From Microbacterium azadirachtae (GTDB lineage Bacteria > Actinomycetota > Actinomycetes > Actinomycetales > Microbacteriaceae), in NCBI RefSeq assembly GCF_000956505.1, contig NZ_JYIX01000033.1, positions 1 to 64,000 of the forward strand: 64,000 bases of DNA, read 5' to 3'. Every line of letters starts with the position of its first letter. Positions within the stretch are counted from its first letter, which is position 1. Positions 54,229 to 63,879 of the stretch are shown one piece after another. The position numbers and the translations under genes were made by a program. The notes beneath the pieces were generated by a model. The model had not been told where the DNA came from. It saw only the letters and a list, made by a program, of their open reading frames with translations, and searched no databases.

Positions 54229-56721
54229 ATGAGCGCACGCGCTACCACTCCTTTCATCACCCCCGTCGTCGCCGATGGATCTGTCGGCGACCCTGCGGCG
54301 TACTTGCGGCGGTCGTTTCTGGTGTCCGCCGCTCCCTGCCGTGTGATCCTCCGTTCGACAGCAATCGGCCTCATCGAGCCGCACCTCAACGGCGGCGCTG
54401 TCGGCGATGAGGTACTCGCCCCCGGGTGGACCTCCTACCGGCACCGGCTTGCTGTCAGCACGTTCGACGTCACTGACCGCGTCCGCATCGGTGAGAACGT
54501 CATCGGCGCGGTCCTCGGCGAGGGCTGGGCGGTGGGCCGGCTGGGCTGGGAGAACACGCGACACCACTATTCGGACCGTCCTGCGGCGTGGATGGAGCTC
54601 GAGCTGGAGTACCCGGACGGGCGAATCGAACTGATCGGTACGGACACCTCATTCACCGCCGCCCACGGCGGTACTGGAGCCAACAGCCTCTACGACGGAG
54701 AGACCTACGACGCGCGGGCAGAACCCGACGGATGGGATGCTCCCGGATTCGACGACGCCGGGTGGGGACCAGTGAGCGTGTTCGAATGGCCCGCCGCTGC
54801 ACTCACCCCGCAGACGGCGCCCCCCATTCGACGCATCGAAGAGCTGGCACCGGTCGAGATCCTGACGACCGCGTCCGGCAGGACCGTCGTCGACTTCGGG
54901 CAGAACATCTCCGGATGGGTCCGGCTCACTGTGCACGGCAAGCGGGGAACGACTATCACCCTCCGCCACGCGGAAGTGATGGTCGACGGGGAGATCGAGG
55001 TTGAGACGCTTCGCACTGCAGCCAACACCGACCGCTACATTCTCCGCGGCGGAAACTCTGAGACCTGGGAGCCCCGGTTCACCTTCCATGGGTTCCGCTA
55101 CGTCGAGGTCAGCGGATGGCCTGGCACCCTCGCCTCCGAATCGTTGCGCGCGATCGTGATCCACTCCGACATGCAGCGCACAGGATGGCTCACCACATCG
55201 GATCCGCTGCTCAATCAGCTGCACTCAAACGCCGTGTGGTCCATGCGCGACAACTTCGTCGGCGTTCCCACGGACTGTCCGCAGCGCGACGAACGCCTGG
55301 GCTGGACCGGCGACATCAACGCCTTCGCCCCCAGCGCCGCCTTCCTTTACGACGTGCGCGGCGTCCTCGGATCCTGGCTGCGCGACCTCGCGGTGGAGCA
55401 GCAGGAGAAGGGCTTCGTGCCGTGGGTGGTCCCCGATGTTCTCTCCACCCCCTCATCCCCCACTGCCCTGTGGAGTGACGTCGCGGTCAGCCTGCCCTGG
55501 GCCCTGTACCGCGAGTACGGCGACCCCGCGATCCTGGGGGATTCGTACGACTCGATGAGCACCTTCATCCGTCAGGTCGCAGACCTTTTGGATGAAGACG
55601 GGTTGTGGAGCACCGGCTTCCAGTACGGGGACTGGCTCGACCCAGACGCGCCCGAGGACAACCCGGCTGGCGGTAAGACCGACCGGCACCTGGTCGCCAG
55701 CGCCTACCTGTGCCGAACCACACGGGAGATGGCGGACACCGCTCGCATCCTTGGACGAGAAGCCGACGCGACCGAGTTCGAGGAGATTGCCCAGCGGGTT
55801 CGGCACGCGTTCCGTGAGGAGTTTGTCACGCCCAAGGGCCGCCTCGCTGGTGAGACCGCAACCGCCTACGCCCTGGCGATCGCGTTCGGCATCCTCAACG
55901 ACCATGAGAACGCTCACGCTGGCGACCGGTTGGCCGCCATCGTCGCACGAGCCGGGTACCGGATTTCCACCGGCTTCGCGGGCACCCCGCTGGTGACCGA
56001 CGCGCTCTCGATGACCGGCCACCTCGAGGAGGCGTACCTGCTGCTCACCGAGACCCGCTGCCCCTCGTTCCTGTACCCGGTCACCATGGGGGCGACGACG
56101 ATCTGGGAGCGGTGGGACTCGGTACGGGCCGACGGCAGCATCAACCCGTCCGGGATGACGTCACTGAATCACTACGCCCTCGGAGCTGTCGTCGACTGGA
56201 TGCATCGCACGATCGGCGGTCTCGCCGCGATCGAGCCCGGGTACCGTCGCATGCGCATCGCGCCCCAGCCGGGCGGCGGTCTCACCCATGCCGACCTGAC
56301 CCACACCACCGGTCACGGCAACGTGCGGATCGCCTGGCGCATCGAAGACGGCCTGGTCACCGTCGAGGTGACCGTTCCCGAGGGGACCACCGCCGAGGTC
56401 ACGCTCCCGTTGCACCCCGACCCCGACGCGCAGGTGCTCCACGTCGACGCAGGTACCCATACCTGGACATATGAGATCGATCTGTCGTCGACTCGTCTGC
56501 CTCTGAGCCTGGACTCCACCCTGCGGCAGGTGGCTGACGATCCGGCCGGTTGGCAGCGGTTCACCGAAGCATTCGCGCGGCACTACCCGGGGGTGCCGCT
56601 GGACGGCTCCGATCCCGAGGCAGCCGGAATGTCCGTGCGAACCATGCTCGATTACGTCCCAGGCGCATCCGACGAGCTCCGCACCGACCTCGCGGCGGCG
56701 CTCGAAGGCACCCTCCGATGA
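54229..56721 (+). CDS. GH78 alpha-L-rhamnosidase
   Basis: An 830-aa inverting enzyme that removes terminal alpha-L-rhamnose. N-terminal beta domains contain VVDFGQNISGWVRLTV and FTFHGFRYVEVSGWPG. The (alpha/alpha)6 barrel carries the GH78 signature DCPQRDERLGWTGD with the acid-site Asp/Glu residues, and the catalytic base Glu in TTIWERWDS. The C-terminal sandwich is cut by an extra helical tail of about 60 residues (RQVADDPAGWQRFTEAFA) that is not usual in the family. There is no signal peptide: cytoplasmic. The ATG at MSARATT is preferred since GAGGGG precedes it. It is the first gene of the operon. Confidence 0.93.
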   Translation: MSARATTPFITPVVADGSVGDPAAYLRRSFLVSAAPCRVILRSTAIGLIEPHLNGGAVGDEVLAPGWTSYRHRLAVSTFDVTDRVRIGENVIGAVLGEGWAVGRLGWENTRHHYSDRPAAWMELELEYPDGRIELIGTDTSFTAAHGGTGANSLYDGETYDARAEPDGWDAPGFDDAGWGPVSVFEWPAAALTPQTAPPIRRIEELAPVEILTTASGRTVVDFGQNISGWVRLTVHGKRGTTITLRHAEVMVDGEIEVETLRTAANTDRYILRGGNSETWEPRFTFHGFRYVEVSGWPGTLASESLRAIVIHSDMQRTGWLTTSDPLLNQLHSNAVWSMRDNFVGVPTDCPQRDERLGWTGDINAFAPSAAFLYDVRGVLGSWLRDLAVEQQEKGFVPWVVPDVLSTPSSPTALWSDVAVSLPWALYREYGDPAILGDSYDSMSTFIRQVADLLDEDGLWSTGFQYGDWLDPDAPEDNPAGGKTDRHLVASAYLCRTTREMADTARILGREADATEFEEIAQRVRHAFREEFVTPKGRLAGETATAYALAIAFGILNDHENAHAGDRLAAIVARAGYRISTGFAGTPLVTDALSMTGHLEEAYLLLTETRCPSFLYPVTMGATTIWERWDSVRADGSINPSGMTSLNHYALGAVVDWMHRTIGGLAAIEPGYRRMRIAPQPGGGLTHADLTHTTGHGNVRIAWRIEDGLVTVEVTVPEGTTAEVTLPLHPDPDAQVLHVDAGTHTWTYEIDLSSTRLPLSLDSTLRQVADDPAGWQRFTEAFARHYPGVPLDGSDPEAAGMSVRTMLDYVPGASDELRTDLAAALEGTLR

Positions 56722-59051
56722 CACGGGCCACGTCCCGAACCTCCGCCCCTCCTTCCCGTGATGCTTTGGAAACCCCGATGACCCGTTTGCCTTATCAGAA
56801 TGACTCGCTGCCGATCGAGGATCGTGTCGCCGATCTGCTGTCGCGCCTCACCGTCGAGGAGAAGGCGGGCCAGCTGACCCAGTACTTCTACACCGGAGAC
56901 GGCGAACCCATCCCGGAAGACTTCGACATCGAGTCACTGCCCCCTGAGTACCGAGTACACGTCGAACTGCCCGCACGCATCGAGGCCGCCATCCGGTCCG
57001 GGCGGGCTGGCTCGCTGCTGTTCCTCCGTGATCCGAAGTTGAGCAACCGGCTGCAGACCTACGCCGTCGAGGAAAGCCGACTCGGCATTCCGCTGCTGTT
57101 CGGATTCGATGTCGTCCACGGCTGGCGCACCGCGTTCCCGGTGCCTATCGCCATGGCCGCGACCTGGTCGGCGGACATCGTGGAAGCCGCGCAGACTGTC
57201 GCGGCGCGCGAAGCACGGGCGGCCGGCGTGCACTGGACATTTGCCCCCATGATCGATGTTGCCCGTGATGCCCGCTGGGGACGCATCATCGAGGGCGCCG
57301 GCGAGGACCCAGTCCTCGGGGCAGCGATGGCGGCAGCGCAAGTGCGCGGGTTCCAGGGGGACCTCGGTGTTGATCGCCTCATCGCCGGCCCGAAGCACTT
57401 CCTCGGGTACGGAGCGGCGCGAGGTGGCCGCGACTACGACGACGCCGAGGTGTCGGACAACGAACTGTGGAACGTCTATCTCCCACCGTTCCGGGCCGCG
57501 ATCGACGCCGGCGCCGGGAACATCATGAGCGCCTACATGGACCTCAACGGTGTCCCCGCAGCGGCCAACCGGAACCTGCTGACCCGGATGCTTCGCGAGC
57601 AGCTCGGTTTCGAAGGATTCGTCGTCTCCGACGCGAACGCGATCCGCTCGCTCGAGGTGCAGCATTTCGCCGCCGACCAAACCGATGCGGCCGCGCGAGC
57701 ACTCAACGCCGGACTCGACATGGAGATGTGCATGTTCGATCCCGCGTTCGACAACCTCCCCGCTGCGGTCACCGACGGTCGTGTCGACGAAGCCACGCTC
57801 GACGAGGCCGTGCGCCGCGTGCTGACGGCGAAATTCCGTCTGGGGCTCTTCGAGAACCCTTACGCGGACGCGACAGCCACCGCCACCGTGCTAGGCGCTA
57901 CAGAACACCGAACGCTCTCCCGTGCCGCGGCAGAGCAGGCCATCGTTCTGCTGAAGAACGAGAATGCGGCCCTTCCCATCCACCGCGACACGGTCGGACG
58001 TATCGGCGTGGTGGGCGTCCTCGCTGACAGCCGCCGGGATCTGCTCGGACCGTGGATCTTCGACCACGACACCACCGAGACCATTACCGTCCTCGAAGGG
58101 CTGCGGACTGCCCTGGGAACCACGGATGTCTCCTACGAGGCCGGTGTCGGGATCCCCGAACGCGTCCACCCGTCGCCGTTTGACGTGACGGATGCCAGCA
58201 TTGAGCGCACCCCCGAAGACCATGACGACGACGCGGCCCTTCAGCGCGCCGTTGCTCTGGCGGAGGCGTCGGACGTGACGGTCGTCGTCGTCGGGCAGCG
58301 TCAGAACCAGATTGGTGAGAAGGCGTCCACCAGCACCCTGGATCTCCCCGGTCGCCAACTCGAGCAGCTGCAGCGCATCCATGCCACCGGCACGAAAGTG
58401 ATCCTCGTCGTCGTCTCCGGGCGGGCGCTGGACCTCCGTTGGGCGGATGAGCACGTGCCCGCGATCGTGCAAGCCTGGTATCCGGGCAGTCGTGCAGGTG
58501 AGGCGGTCGCATCGGTGCTGCTCGGCGATGTAAGTCCCGCGGGACGCCTGCCGTTCACCTGGCCGCGGCACGTCGGCCAGGTGCCCCTGATCTACGCGCA
58601 CAACCGCACCTTCCTGCCTGACGAGCAGGACGCGCGCTACATCGAAGAGACCAACGCGCCGCTGTACCCGTTCGGGTACGGGCTGTCCTACTCGGCGTTC
58701 GAGTACGACAATCTGACCGTCGAACCAGCAACGATCGCGCCCGGTGCCTCCGCCGTGGTCAGCGTCGACGTCACCAATGTGGGCGATCGTGACGCCGACG
58801 AGGTCGTTCAGCTGTATATCCACCAACGGTACGGAAGTGCCTCCCGGCCCGTCAGGGAGCTGAAGGGCTTCCGCCGGATGTTTGTGGAGGCGGGAGAGAC
58901 CCATCGGGTGGAGTTCTCACTCACTCCAGCGGAGCTGCGTTACTGGAACGCGGGCACGTCGTCGTACGTGCAGGACGCCACGACGTTCGACGTTGGCATC
59001 GGTGGCGACTCCACCGTTCCGCTCGACGGGTCGCTCTCGGTGACCCCGTGA
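56718..59051 (+). CDS. GH3 beta-glucosidase (BglX-like)
   Basis: A 777-aa GH3 enzyme; the ATG overlaps the rhamnosidase stop (ATGA). A second start at 56778 (MTRLPYQNDS) would drop 20 variable residues and may be the true one. The barrel has TVEEKAGQLTQYFYTGDGEP, DVARDARWGRIIEGAGEDP, PKHFLGYGAARGGRDYD and the nucleophile Asp in GFVVSDANAI. The sandwich domain has VVVVGQRQNQIGEKASTSTL, and a fibronectin-III-like domain ends the chain. There is no signal peptide. It should remove beta-glucose (or xylose) from the imported glycoside after or alongside the rhamnosidase. Confidence 0.92.
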   Translation: MTRATSRTSAPPSRDALETPMTRLPYQNDSLPIEDRVADLLSRLTVEEKAGQLTQYFYTGDGEPIPEDFDIESLPPEYRVHVELPARIEAAIRSGRAGSLLFLRDPKLSNRLQTYAVEESRLGIPLLFGFDVVHGWRTAFPVPIAMAATWSADIVEAAQTVAAREARAAGVHWTFAPMIDVARDARWGRIIEGAGEDPVLGAAMAAAQVRGFQGDLGVDRLIAGPKHFLGYGAARGGRDYDDAEVSDNELWNVYLPPFRAAIDAGAGNIMSAYMDLNGVPAAANRNLLTRMLREQLGFEGFVVSDANAIRSLEVQHFAADQTDAAARALNAGLDMEMCMFDPAFDNLPAAVTDGRVDEATLDEAVRRVLTAKFRLGLFENPYADATATATVLGATEHRTLSRAAAEQAIVLLKNENAALPIHRDTVGRIGVVGVLADSRRDLLGPWIFDHDTTETITVLEGLRTALGTTDVSYEAGVGIPERVHPSPFDVTDASIERTPEDHDDDAALQRAVALAEASDVTVVVVGQRQNQIGEKASTSTLDLPGRQLEQLQRIHATGTKVILVVVSGRALDLRWADEHVPAIVQAWYPGSRAGEAVASVLLGDVSPAGRLPFTWPRHVGQVPLIYAHNRTFLPDEQDARYIEETNAPLYPFGYGLSYSAFEYDNLTVEPATIAPGASAVVSVDVTNVGDRDADEVVQLYIHQRYGSASRPVRELKGFRRMFVEAGETHRVEFSLTPAELRYWNAGTSSYVQDATTFDVGIGGDSTVPLDGSLSVTP

Positions 59052-60049
59052 ACGCGCAGTCCACCGCGGTGGGATGGGCGGTCGTCGGGACCGGTACGGT
59101 TTCGCACGCGGTCGCCTCCGACCTCCGTCACGTGGAGGGAGCGCGGCGGGCCGCAGTCTGGTCCAGAGACGTCCGCAAAGCTCACGCATTCGCGCAGCAG
59201 CAGCAGTTCGACCGCGCCTACGTCTCCTTCGACCAGCTGATAGCCGCGCCCGACGTCGACATCGTCTACCTCGCAACCCCCCACGCCACGCACACCCCGT
59301 TCGCCCTCGCAGCACTCGACGCCGGCAAGCACGTTCTCGTTGAGAAGCCGATCGGCGTCGATGCGGCAGAGGCGCGCACCATTGCGCGGGCCGCGCGTGC
59401 GAACAAGCGTTTCGCGATGGAGGGCATGTGGATGCGGTTCAGCCCGGCCTACATCGCGCTGCGTGCCGAAGTTGCGAGCGGTGCGCTCGGGGACATCAGC
59501 TCGGTCCGGGCGACTTTCGGGCTGCCTTTCGGCGCGAAAGACTCACCTGCGTGGAGCGCCGACCGTGGCAGCAGCACCCTCCTGGACCAAGCGATCTACA
59601 CCGTTACCCTCGCCCGCGACATCCTGGGCGAACCAGCAGGCATCGTGAGCAACGCAACCACACGCGAGGACGGCGTGGATCTCTCCCTGCATGCCACCCT
59701 CCTGTTCGACGGCGGACGCTTCGCCCAGCTGGCGGCCTCCATGGTGACGTATATCGATCCGACAGCATCCATCAGCGGCACAAACGGCTGGGCGACTCTG
59801 GCCGCACCGTTCTGGGCGACGGATCGCTTCCGACGGCACTCCGGCGACTTCGGCGACGCCTTCGATGCGCCCGTCGACCGTGTCTTCCCACAGGAAGGGC
59901 ACGGCTACGTCCCCATGCTGCGCGCCGTGCAGGTCGCGGTGACGGCGGGGCTGACCGAGCACCCCCTGCACCCCCTGACCGACAGCATCGCGGTCATGGA
60001 TGTCCTGGATCGCATCCGATCCTCGTGGCTGCCCGCCACCTCCATCTGA
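59048..60049 (+). CDS. Gfo/Idh/MocA family oxidoreductase
   Basis: A 333-aa NAD(P)-dependent oxidoreductase from a GTG that overlaps the GH3 stop. The Rossmann motif is GTGTVSHAVASDL, then YLATPHATHTPFALAALDAG, the EKP motif with catalytic Lys in HVLVEKPIGV, and EGMWMRFSPAY, typical of the dihydrodiol/xylose dehydrogenase branch. GSSTLLDQAIYTVTLARDIL follows. In a glycoside operon such enzymes often oxidise a sugar (for example to a 3-keto form) or interconvert sugar derivatives. The exact reaction here is unknown. Confidence 0.88.
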   Translation: MNAQSTAVGWAVVGTGTVSHAVASDLRHVEGARRAAVWSRDVRKAHAFAQQQQFDRAYVSFDQLIAAPDVDIVYLATPHATHTPFALAALDAGKHVLVEKPIGVDAAEARTIARAARANKRFAMEGMWMRFSPAYIALRAEVASGALGDISSVRATFGLPFGAKDSPAWSADRGSSTLLDQAIYTVTLARDILGEPAGIVSNATTREDGVDLSLHATLLFDGGRFAQLAASMVTYIDPTASISGTNGWATLAAPFWATDRFRRHSGDFGDAFDAPVDRVFPQEGHGYVPMLRAVQVAVTAGLTEHPLHPLTDSIAVMDVLDRIRSSWLPATSI

Positions 60050-60089
60050 CCCGACGTTCTCAACTTCGGACGCCACCTGAAAGGCAGCA

Positions 60090-62615
60090 ATGACTCGCTC
60101 ACCCTTCAACTCGAACTGGTCGTACCGGCCGAAGACCAGCATCTTCGCTGACGTTCACGGACAATCCTCCGCCGGCGTGTCGATCAGGTTGCCGCACGAC
60201 GCGATCATCGGCCTCGAACGTCGCGCCGACGCGCCCAGCGGCGCAGGCGGGGCATTCTTCCCGGACGGGGCCTTCGAATACCTCACTACGCTCGACGTGC
60301 CGCTGGGCTGGGCGGACAAGCACGTCGCACTGGAGTTCGAAGGTGTCTACCGGGACGCGATGGTCTACGTCAACGGCGCGTTCATCGCCCAGCGTCCCAA
60401 CGGGTACGCCGCCTTCGTCGTCCCCCTCGACGGGTTCCTCGAATACGGCGCTGAAAACACCATCCGGGTCGACGCCCGCACCCACGCCGACTCCCGGTGG
60501 TACACCGGCGCCGGTCTCTACCGCGAAGTGCACCTCTGGGTCACCGAACGCGTCCACGTCGCCGAACACGGTGGAGTGCGCATCACCACCCCAGACGTCG
60601 ACGAGGACCGGGCTGTCGTGGCGGTCACCACCCGCCTCGACAACACCGGCACCCTCACCCGCACCGCCACGGTGATCACCGAAATCCTCGCCCCGAACGG
60701 CGACGTCGTGGCCGCCGAGAGAAGCCCGGTCACGACCCTCCCTCAGTCCACTGGCGTCATTCGGCAGCGGATGTACGTTCCGCACCCTCGACTGTGGAAC
60801 GTCGACACGCCGGCCCTCTACGTCGCCCGCACCACCGTCGAAGGGATCTCGTATGACCCCGAAGTGCGGCACACATCGTTCGGCATCAGGAAGCTGCAAT
60901 TGGACCCCCAGAACGGGCTCCGCATCAACGGCGACAGCGTGAAACTGCGCGGTGCGTGCATCCACCACGACAACGGCATCCTCGGCGCCGCCACGTTCGC
61001 CGACGCGGAAGAGCGTCGCATCAAGCTCCTCAAGGAGGCTGGGTTTAACGCGATCCGCAGCAGCCACAACCCGATCAGCGTCGCCATGCTCGAGGCGTGC
61101 GACCGGCTCGGGATGCTGGTGATGGACGAGACCTTCGACATGTGGGCGGACTCGAAGTCACCGTTCGACTACTCCCTCGCGTTCCCGGAGTGGTGGGAAC
61201 GCGACGTCGAAGCCATGGTCGCCGTGGACTTCAACCACCCCAGCGTCATCATCTACTCCATTGGCAACGAGATCCCCGAGACCGGCCACGCCGTCGCCAG
61301 CCAATGGGGACGCAAACTGACAGAGAAAATCCGCGAACTCGACGACACCAGGTTCATCACCAACGGCATCAACGGATTCGTGTCCGTCCTCCGCGACGTG
61401 CCCGCTCTCACCGAAGCCGCAACATCCGAAGCCGCCGCGGCGTCCAGCCTTGAGGCAGCTGCAGCAGACGGCGGAGTCAACGCGCTCATGGGCAGCGACG
61501 ACGATTTCATGGACCAGCTCGTGGGCTCGCCGCTCGTCACCGCCGCGACCGCTGAATCCTTCGCGTTGCTTGACATCGTCGGGCTGAACTACGGCGACGT
61601 CCGATACCAGATGGAGCGGGATGCGCACCCCAACCGCATCGTCGTAGGAACCGAAACCTTCCCCTCCCGGATTGACCGGAACTGGAAACTCGTCACCGAA
61701 CACCCGCACGTCATCGGCGACTTCACCTGGTCCGGCTGGGACTACCTCGGTGAAGTCGGCGTCGGCCGGGTCAAGTACGCCGGCGACGCCGACGAAGACT
61801 CGTTCGACGGCGCATTCCCCTGGCTCACCTCCTGGTCAGCTGACCTCGACATCACCGGGCATCGCCGCCCCATGTCCTACTACCGAGAAACCGTCTTCGG
61901 CCTCCGCACCGACCCGTACATCGCAGTTCGCCGCCCCGCCAACCACGGACGAGCGTTCACGCTCGGACAATGGAGCTGGACCGACGCCGTCTCCAGCTGG
62001 AGCTGGAAAGCCCCCACCGGCTCACCGATGATCCTCGAGGTGTATAGCGACGCCGATGAGATCGAGTTGCAACTCAACGATCACGTCGTCGCAAGGACCC
62101 CCGTCGGAACCAGACGCGCACTTGTGGCGGACTTCGAGATCCCGTACGAACCCGGCACCCTCACCGCCGTCGCCTTTCAGGGAGGCATCGAAGTCGGCCG
62201 ATCCGTGCTCCGCACCGCTTCAGGTCCGACCCTCATCGACGCGCGAGCTGACAAGGCGACCACGCCGTTACGAGACGGTGCGCTCGTCTTCGTCGCGATT
62301 GAGCTGCGGGATGCCGACGGGAACCTCGTCAACGACGCAGACCGACCTGTCTCCGTTACGGTGACCGGCGCCGGCTCGCTCGCCGCCCTCGGCAGCGGAC
62401 GCCCACGAACCTTCGAGCGATTCGACCAACACACACACAGTAGCTACGACGGCCGACTGCTCGCAGCAATCCGACCCGACAGCATCGGAATCATCAACAT
62501 CACGGTCGACGCCACAGACGCAACGACATCGGCAATCCAAATCGACGTACTCCCGGATAACGGCGCACTGCCGATAACCGTGCGTCCTGACTCTCTCGAA
62601 TCGATCCCCGCATGA
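60090..62615 (+). CDS. GH2 family beta-galactosidase
   Basis: An 841-aa enzyme. The N-terminal sugar-binding sandwich (VALEFEGVYRDAMVYVNGAF) and immunoglobulin-like domain precede the barrel, with the acid/base Glu in YSIGNEIPETG and the nucleophile Glu in VVGTETFPSRI. RSSHNPISVAMLEACDRLGM is the GH2 signature. An Ala/Asp-rich insertion (about residues 445-480) interrupts the barrel. The C-terminal domains include DUF4982-like and Ig-like modules. There is no signal peptide. GH2 members may be beta-galactosidases, glucuronidases or others; galactosidase is favoured by the domain set. AAAGG precedes the ATG, 40 bp after the previous gene. Confidence 0.88.
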   Translation: MTRSPFNSNWSYRPKTSIFADVHGQSSAGVSIRLPHDAIIGLERRADAPSGAGGAFFPDGAFEYLTTLDVPLGWADKHVALEFEGVYRDAMVYVNGAFIAQRPNGYAAFVVPLDGFLEYGAENTIRVDARTHADSRWYTGAGLYREVHLWVTERVHVAEHGGVRITTPDVDEDRAVVAVTTRLDNTGTLTRTATVITEILAPNGDVVAAERSPVTTLPQSTGVIRQRMYVPHPRLWNVDTPALYVARTTVEGISYDPEVRHTSFGIRKLQLDPQNGLRINGDSVKLRGACIHHDNGILGAATFADAEERRIKLLKEAGFNAIRSSHNPISVAMLEACDRLGMLVMDETFDMWADSKSPFDYSLAFPEWWERDVEAMVAVDFNHPSVIIYSIGNEIPETGHAVASQWGRKLTEKIRELDDTRFITNGINGFVSVLRDVPALTEAATSEAAAASSLEAAAADGGVNALMGSDDDFMDQLVGSPLVTAATAESFALLDIVGLNYGDVRYQMERDAHPNRIVVGTETFPSRIDRNWKLVTEHPHVIGDFTWSGWDYLGEVGVGRVKYAGDADEDSFDGAFPWLTSWSADLDITGHRRPMSYYRETVFGLRTDPYIAVRRPANHGRAFTLGQWSWTDAVSSWSWKAPTGSPMILEVYSDADEIELQLNDHVVARTPVGTRRALVADFEIPYEPGTLTAVAFQGGIEVGRSVLRTASGPTLIDARADKATTPLRDGALVFVAIELRDADGNLVNDADRPVSVTVTGAGSLAALGSGRPRTFERFDQHTHSSYDGRLLAAIRPDSIGIINITVDATDATTSAIQIDVLPDNGALPITVRPDSLESIPA

Positions 62616-63403
62616 ACGGAAACCATATGCCCAACCGCCTCGACCAGAAGACGATCATCGTCACCGGCGCCGCATCCGGCATCGGCCGGGGCACCGCCCT
62701 GAGGCTGCTTGCAGAAGGAGCCACCGTCGCAGCTATGGACCTTAGCGCGGCGAACCTCGACACTCTGAGCCAAGAAGTCGCACCCGCAGATCGCCAGCGT
62801 CTGCTTTTGGCTGAAGTCAACATCGCCGACGAGAGTTCGGTACGGGACGCCGTCGCAGACATCGTCAGGCGCGCCGGGCAACTGAACGCAATCGTAAACG
62901 CAGCTGGAATCCTGTACGCGGACCACACCCACCAGATGACTCTGGACAGGTGGAACCGTCTTGTCCAGGTCAACCTGACGGGAACGTTTCTCATGGTCCG
63001 CGAAGCGCTTCCTCACCTGCTCAACACGCCTAACAGTGTGATCGTCAACTTCGCGTCGACCTCGGCCTTCTTCGCCCACCCGTACATGGCAGCCTACGCC
63101 GCGACAAAAGGGGCCATCGCAGCGTTCACACACTCGATCGCGATCGAGTACGCGAAGAAGGGTCTGCGCGCGGTAAACGTCGTTCCCGGTGGGATCCAAA
63201 GCGGAATTACCAACAACATCATGCACAGCCTTCCGGGCGACATCGACTGGAGCCTGCTGGAGAACAATCTCCAGGCGCGGCTCAACGATGGAAGTCAGGG
63301 CACGCCCGCCGATGTCTCCGGTGTCATCGCGATGCTGATCTCCGACGACGGCGCCTTCATCACCGGCACCGAGATCCGTATCGACGGTGGCGCACACATG
63401 TAA
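62612..63403 (+). CDS. short-chain dehydrogenase/reductase, last gene of the hydrolase operon
   Basis: A 263-aa classical SDR overlapping the GH2 stop (ATGA). The cofactor motif is TGAASGIG, then VNAAG, the catalytic Ser in NFASTS, the YAATK Tyr/Lys pair, and GGIQSGITNN with DGGAHM at the end. The sequence is of the 3-oxoacyl reductase/hydroxysteroid dehydrogenase-like type. In context it could oxidise a released sugar or the hydroxyl of the aglycone. Codon use is noticeably less GC-rich than in the SDR at 12.8 kb. Confidence 0.88.
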   Translation: MNGNHMPNRLDQKTIIVTGAASGIGRGTALRLLAEGATVAAMDLSAANLDTLSQEVAPADRQRLLLAEVNIADESSVRDAVADIVRRAGQLNAIVNAAGILYADHTHQMTLDRWNRLVQVNLTGTFLMVREALPHLLNTPNSVIVNFASTSAFFAHPYMAAYAATKGAIAAFTHSIAIEYAKKGLRAVNVVPGGIQSGITNNIMHSLPGDIDWSLLENNLQARLNDGSQGTPADVSGVIAMLISDDGAFITGTEIRIDGGAHM

Positions 63404-63535
63404 GCAACCCTTTTTGGTTCTTGGTTGATGCCGTCGACGTCACAGGATCGTCGAAGCCGTCGACTTCTGCGCGATTCCACGGAAGGACAAACGGGTCGCG
63501 CGATCATCATGGTCAGACGTTCGAAGCCCCCCACG

Positions 63536-63558
63536 CCGCTCCAGTTACTCCGGAGCGG
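63536..63558 (-). terminator. terminator of the small minus-strand gene
   Basis: CCGCTCC (63536-63542) pairs with GGAGCGG (63552-63558) around a nine-base loop, 13 bp after the stop of the 86-aa gene. The rest of 63404-63571 shows no gene or repeat. Confidence 0.5.
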
Positions 63559-63571
63559 TGTCTCTGGAGCG

Positions 63572-63832
63572 TCAGGCGTAGGTGTTGTGCACGGGCCACC
63601 CGCGTTCACCCTTGTAGACGTCGAAGACGTAGCTCTCGCCGGCGTCGTCGGTGCCCTGGAAGCGCCACCCGTAGAGCGGGTGCGGTTTCTCGATCGGCAC
63701 GGACCAGATCGAGTCGCGGATTCTTGTCGGCATGTCGGTGACGCGCCAGCGCTTCCCCGCGAAGACCATCCGAGCGGGGATGTCGTTGACCATCCACAGC
63801 ATCACGAGCTGTTCGAGTGTTTGCGCGTTCAT
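63572..63832 (-). CDS. small protein of unknown function, probably SOS-regulated
   Basis: An 86-aa protein. A hydrophobic N-terminus (LEQLVMLWMV) is followed by a beta-rich domain with regularly spaced Trp residues: MVFAGKRWRVTDMPTRIRDS, YGWRFQGTDDAGESYVFDVY and GWPVHNTYA. The FAGKRWRV element loosely recalls DUF6504 proteins encoded near error-prone polymerase genes in actinobacteria; this is weak. The start is fixed by a leaderless promoter (TATGCT five bases upstream) overlapping an SOS-box palindrome. Confidence 0.6.
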   Translation of the reverse strand: MNAQTLEQLVMLWMVNDIPARMVFAGKRWRVTDMPTRIRDSIWSVPIEKPHPLYGWRFQGTDDAGESYVFDVYKGERGWPVHNTYA

Positions 63833-63837
63833 GGGTT

Positions 63838-63873
63838 AGCATAATCGAATACATATTCGAATGAGGCTAGAGT
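63838..63873. promoter_or_regulatory. divergent leaderless promoters around a LexA-type SOS box
   Basis: TCGAATA-CA-TATTCGA (63845-63860) is a perfect palindrome differing from the actinobacterial LexA box TCGAACA-NN-TGTTCGA by one symmetric base change. To its left, minus-strand TATGCT (63843-63838) lies five bases before the 86-aa ATG. To its right, TAGAGT (63868-63873) lies six bases before the GTG at 63880. LexA bound here would shut both. Confidence 0.7.
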
Positions 63874-63879
63874 GCGAGC

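Noticed and set aside
49745..63570. Prophage or integrative conjugative element
   Set aside because: No integrase, phage structural, mobilisation or transposase gene, and no flanking direct repeats were found.
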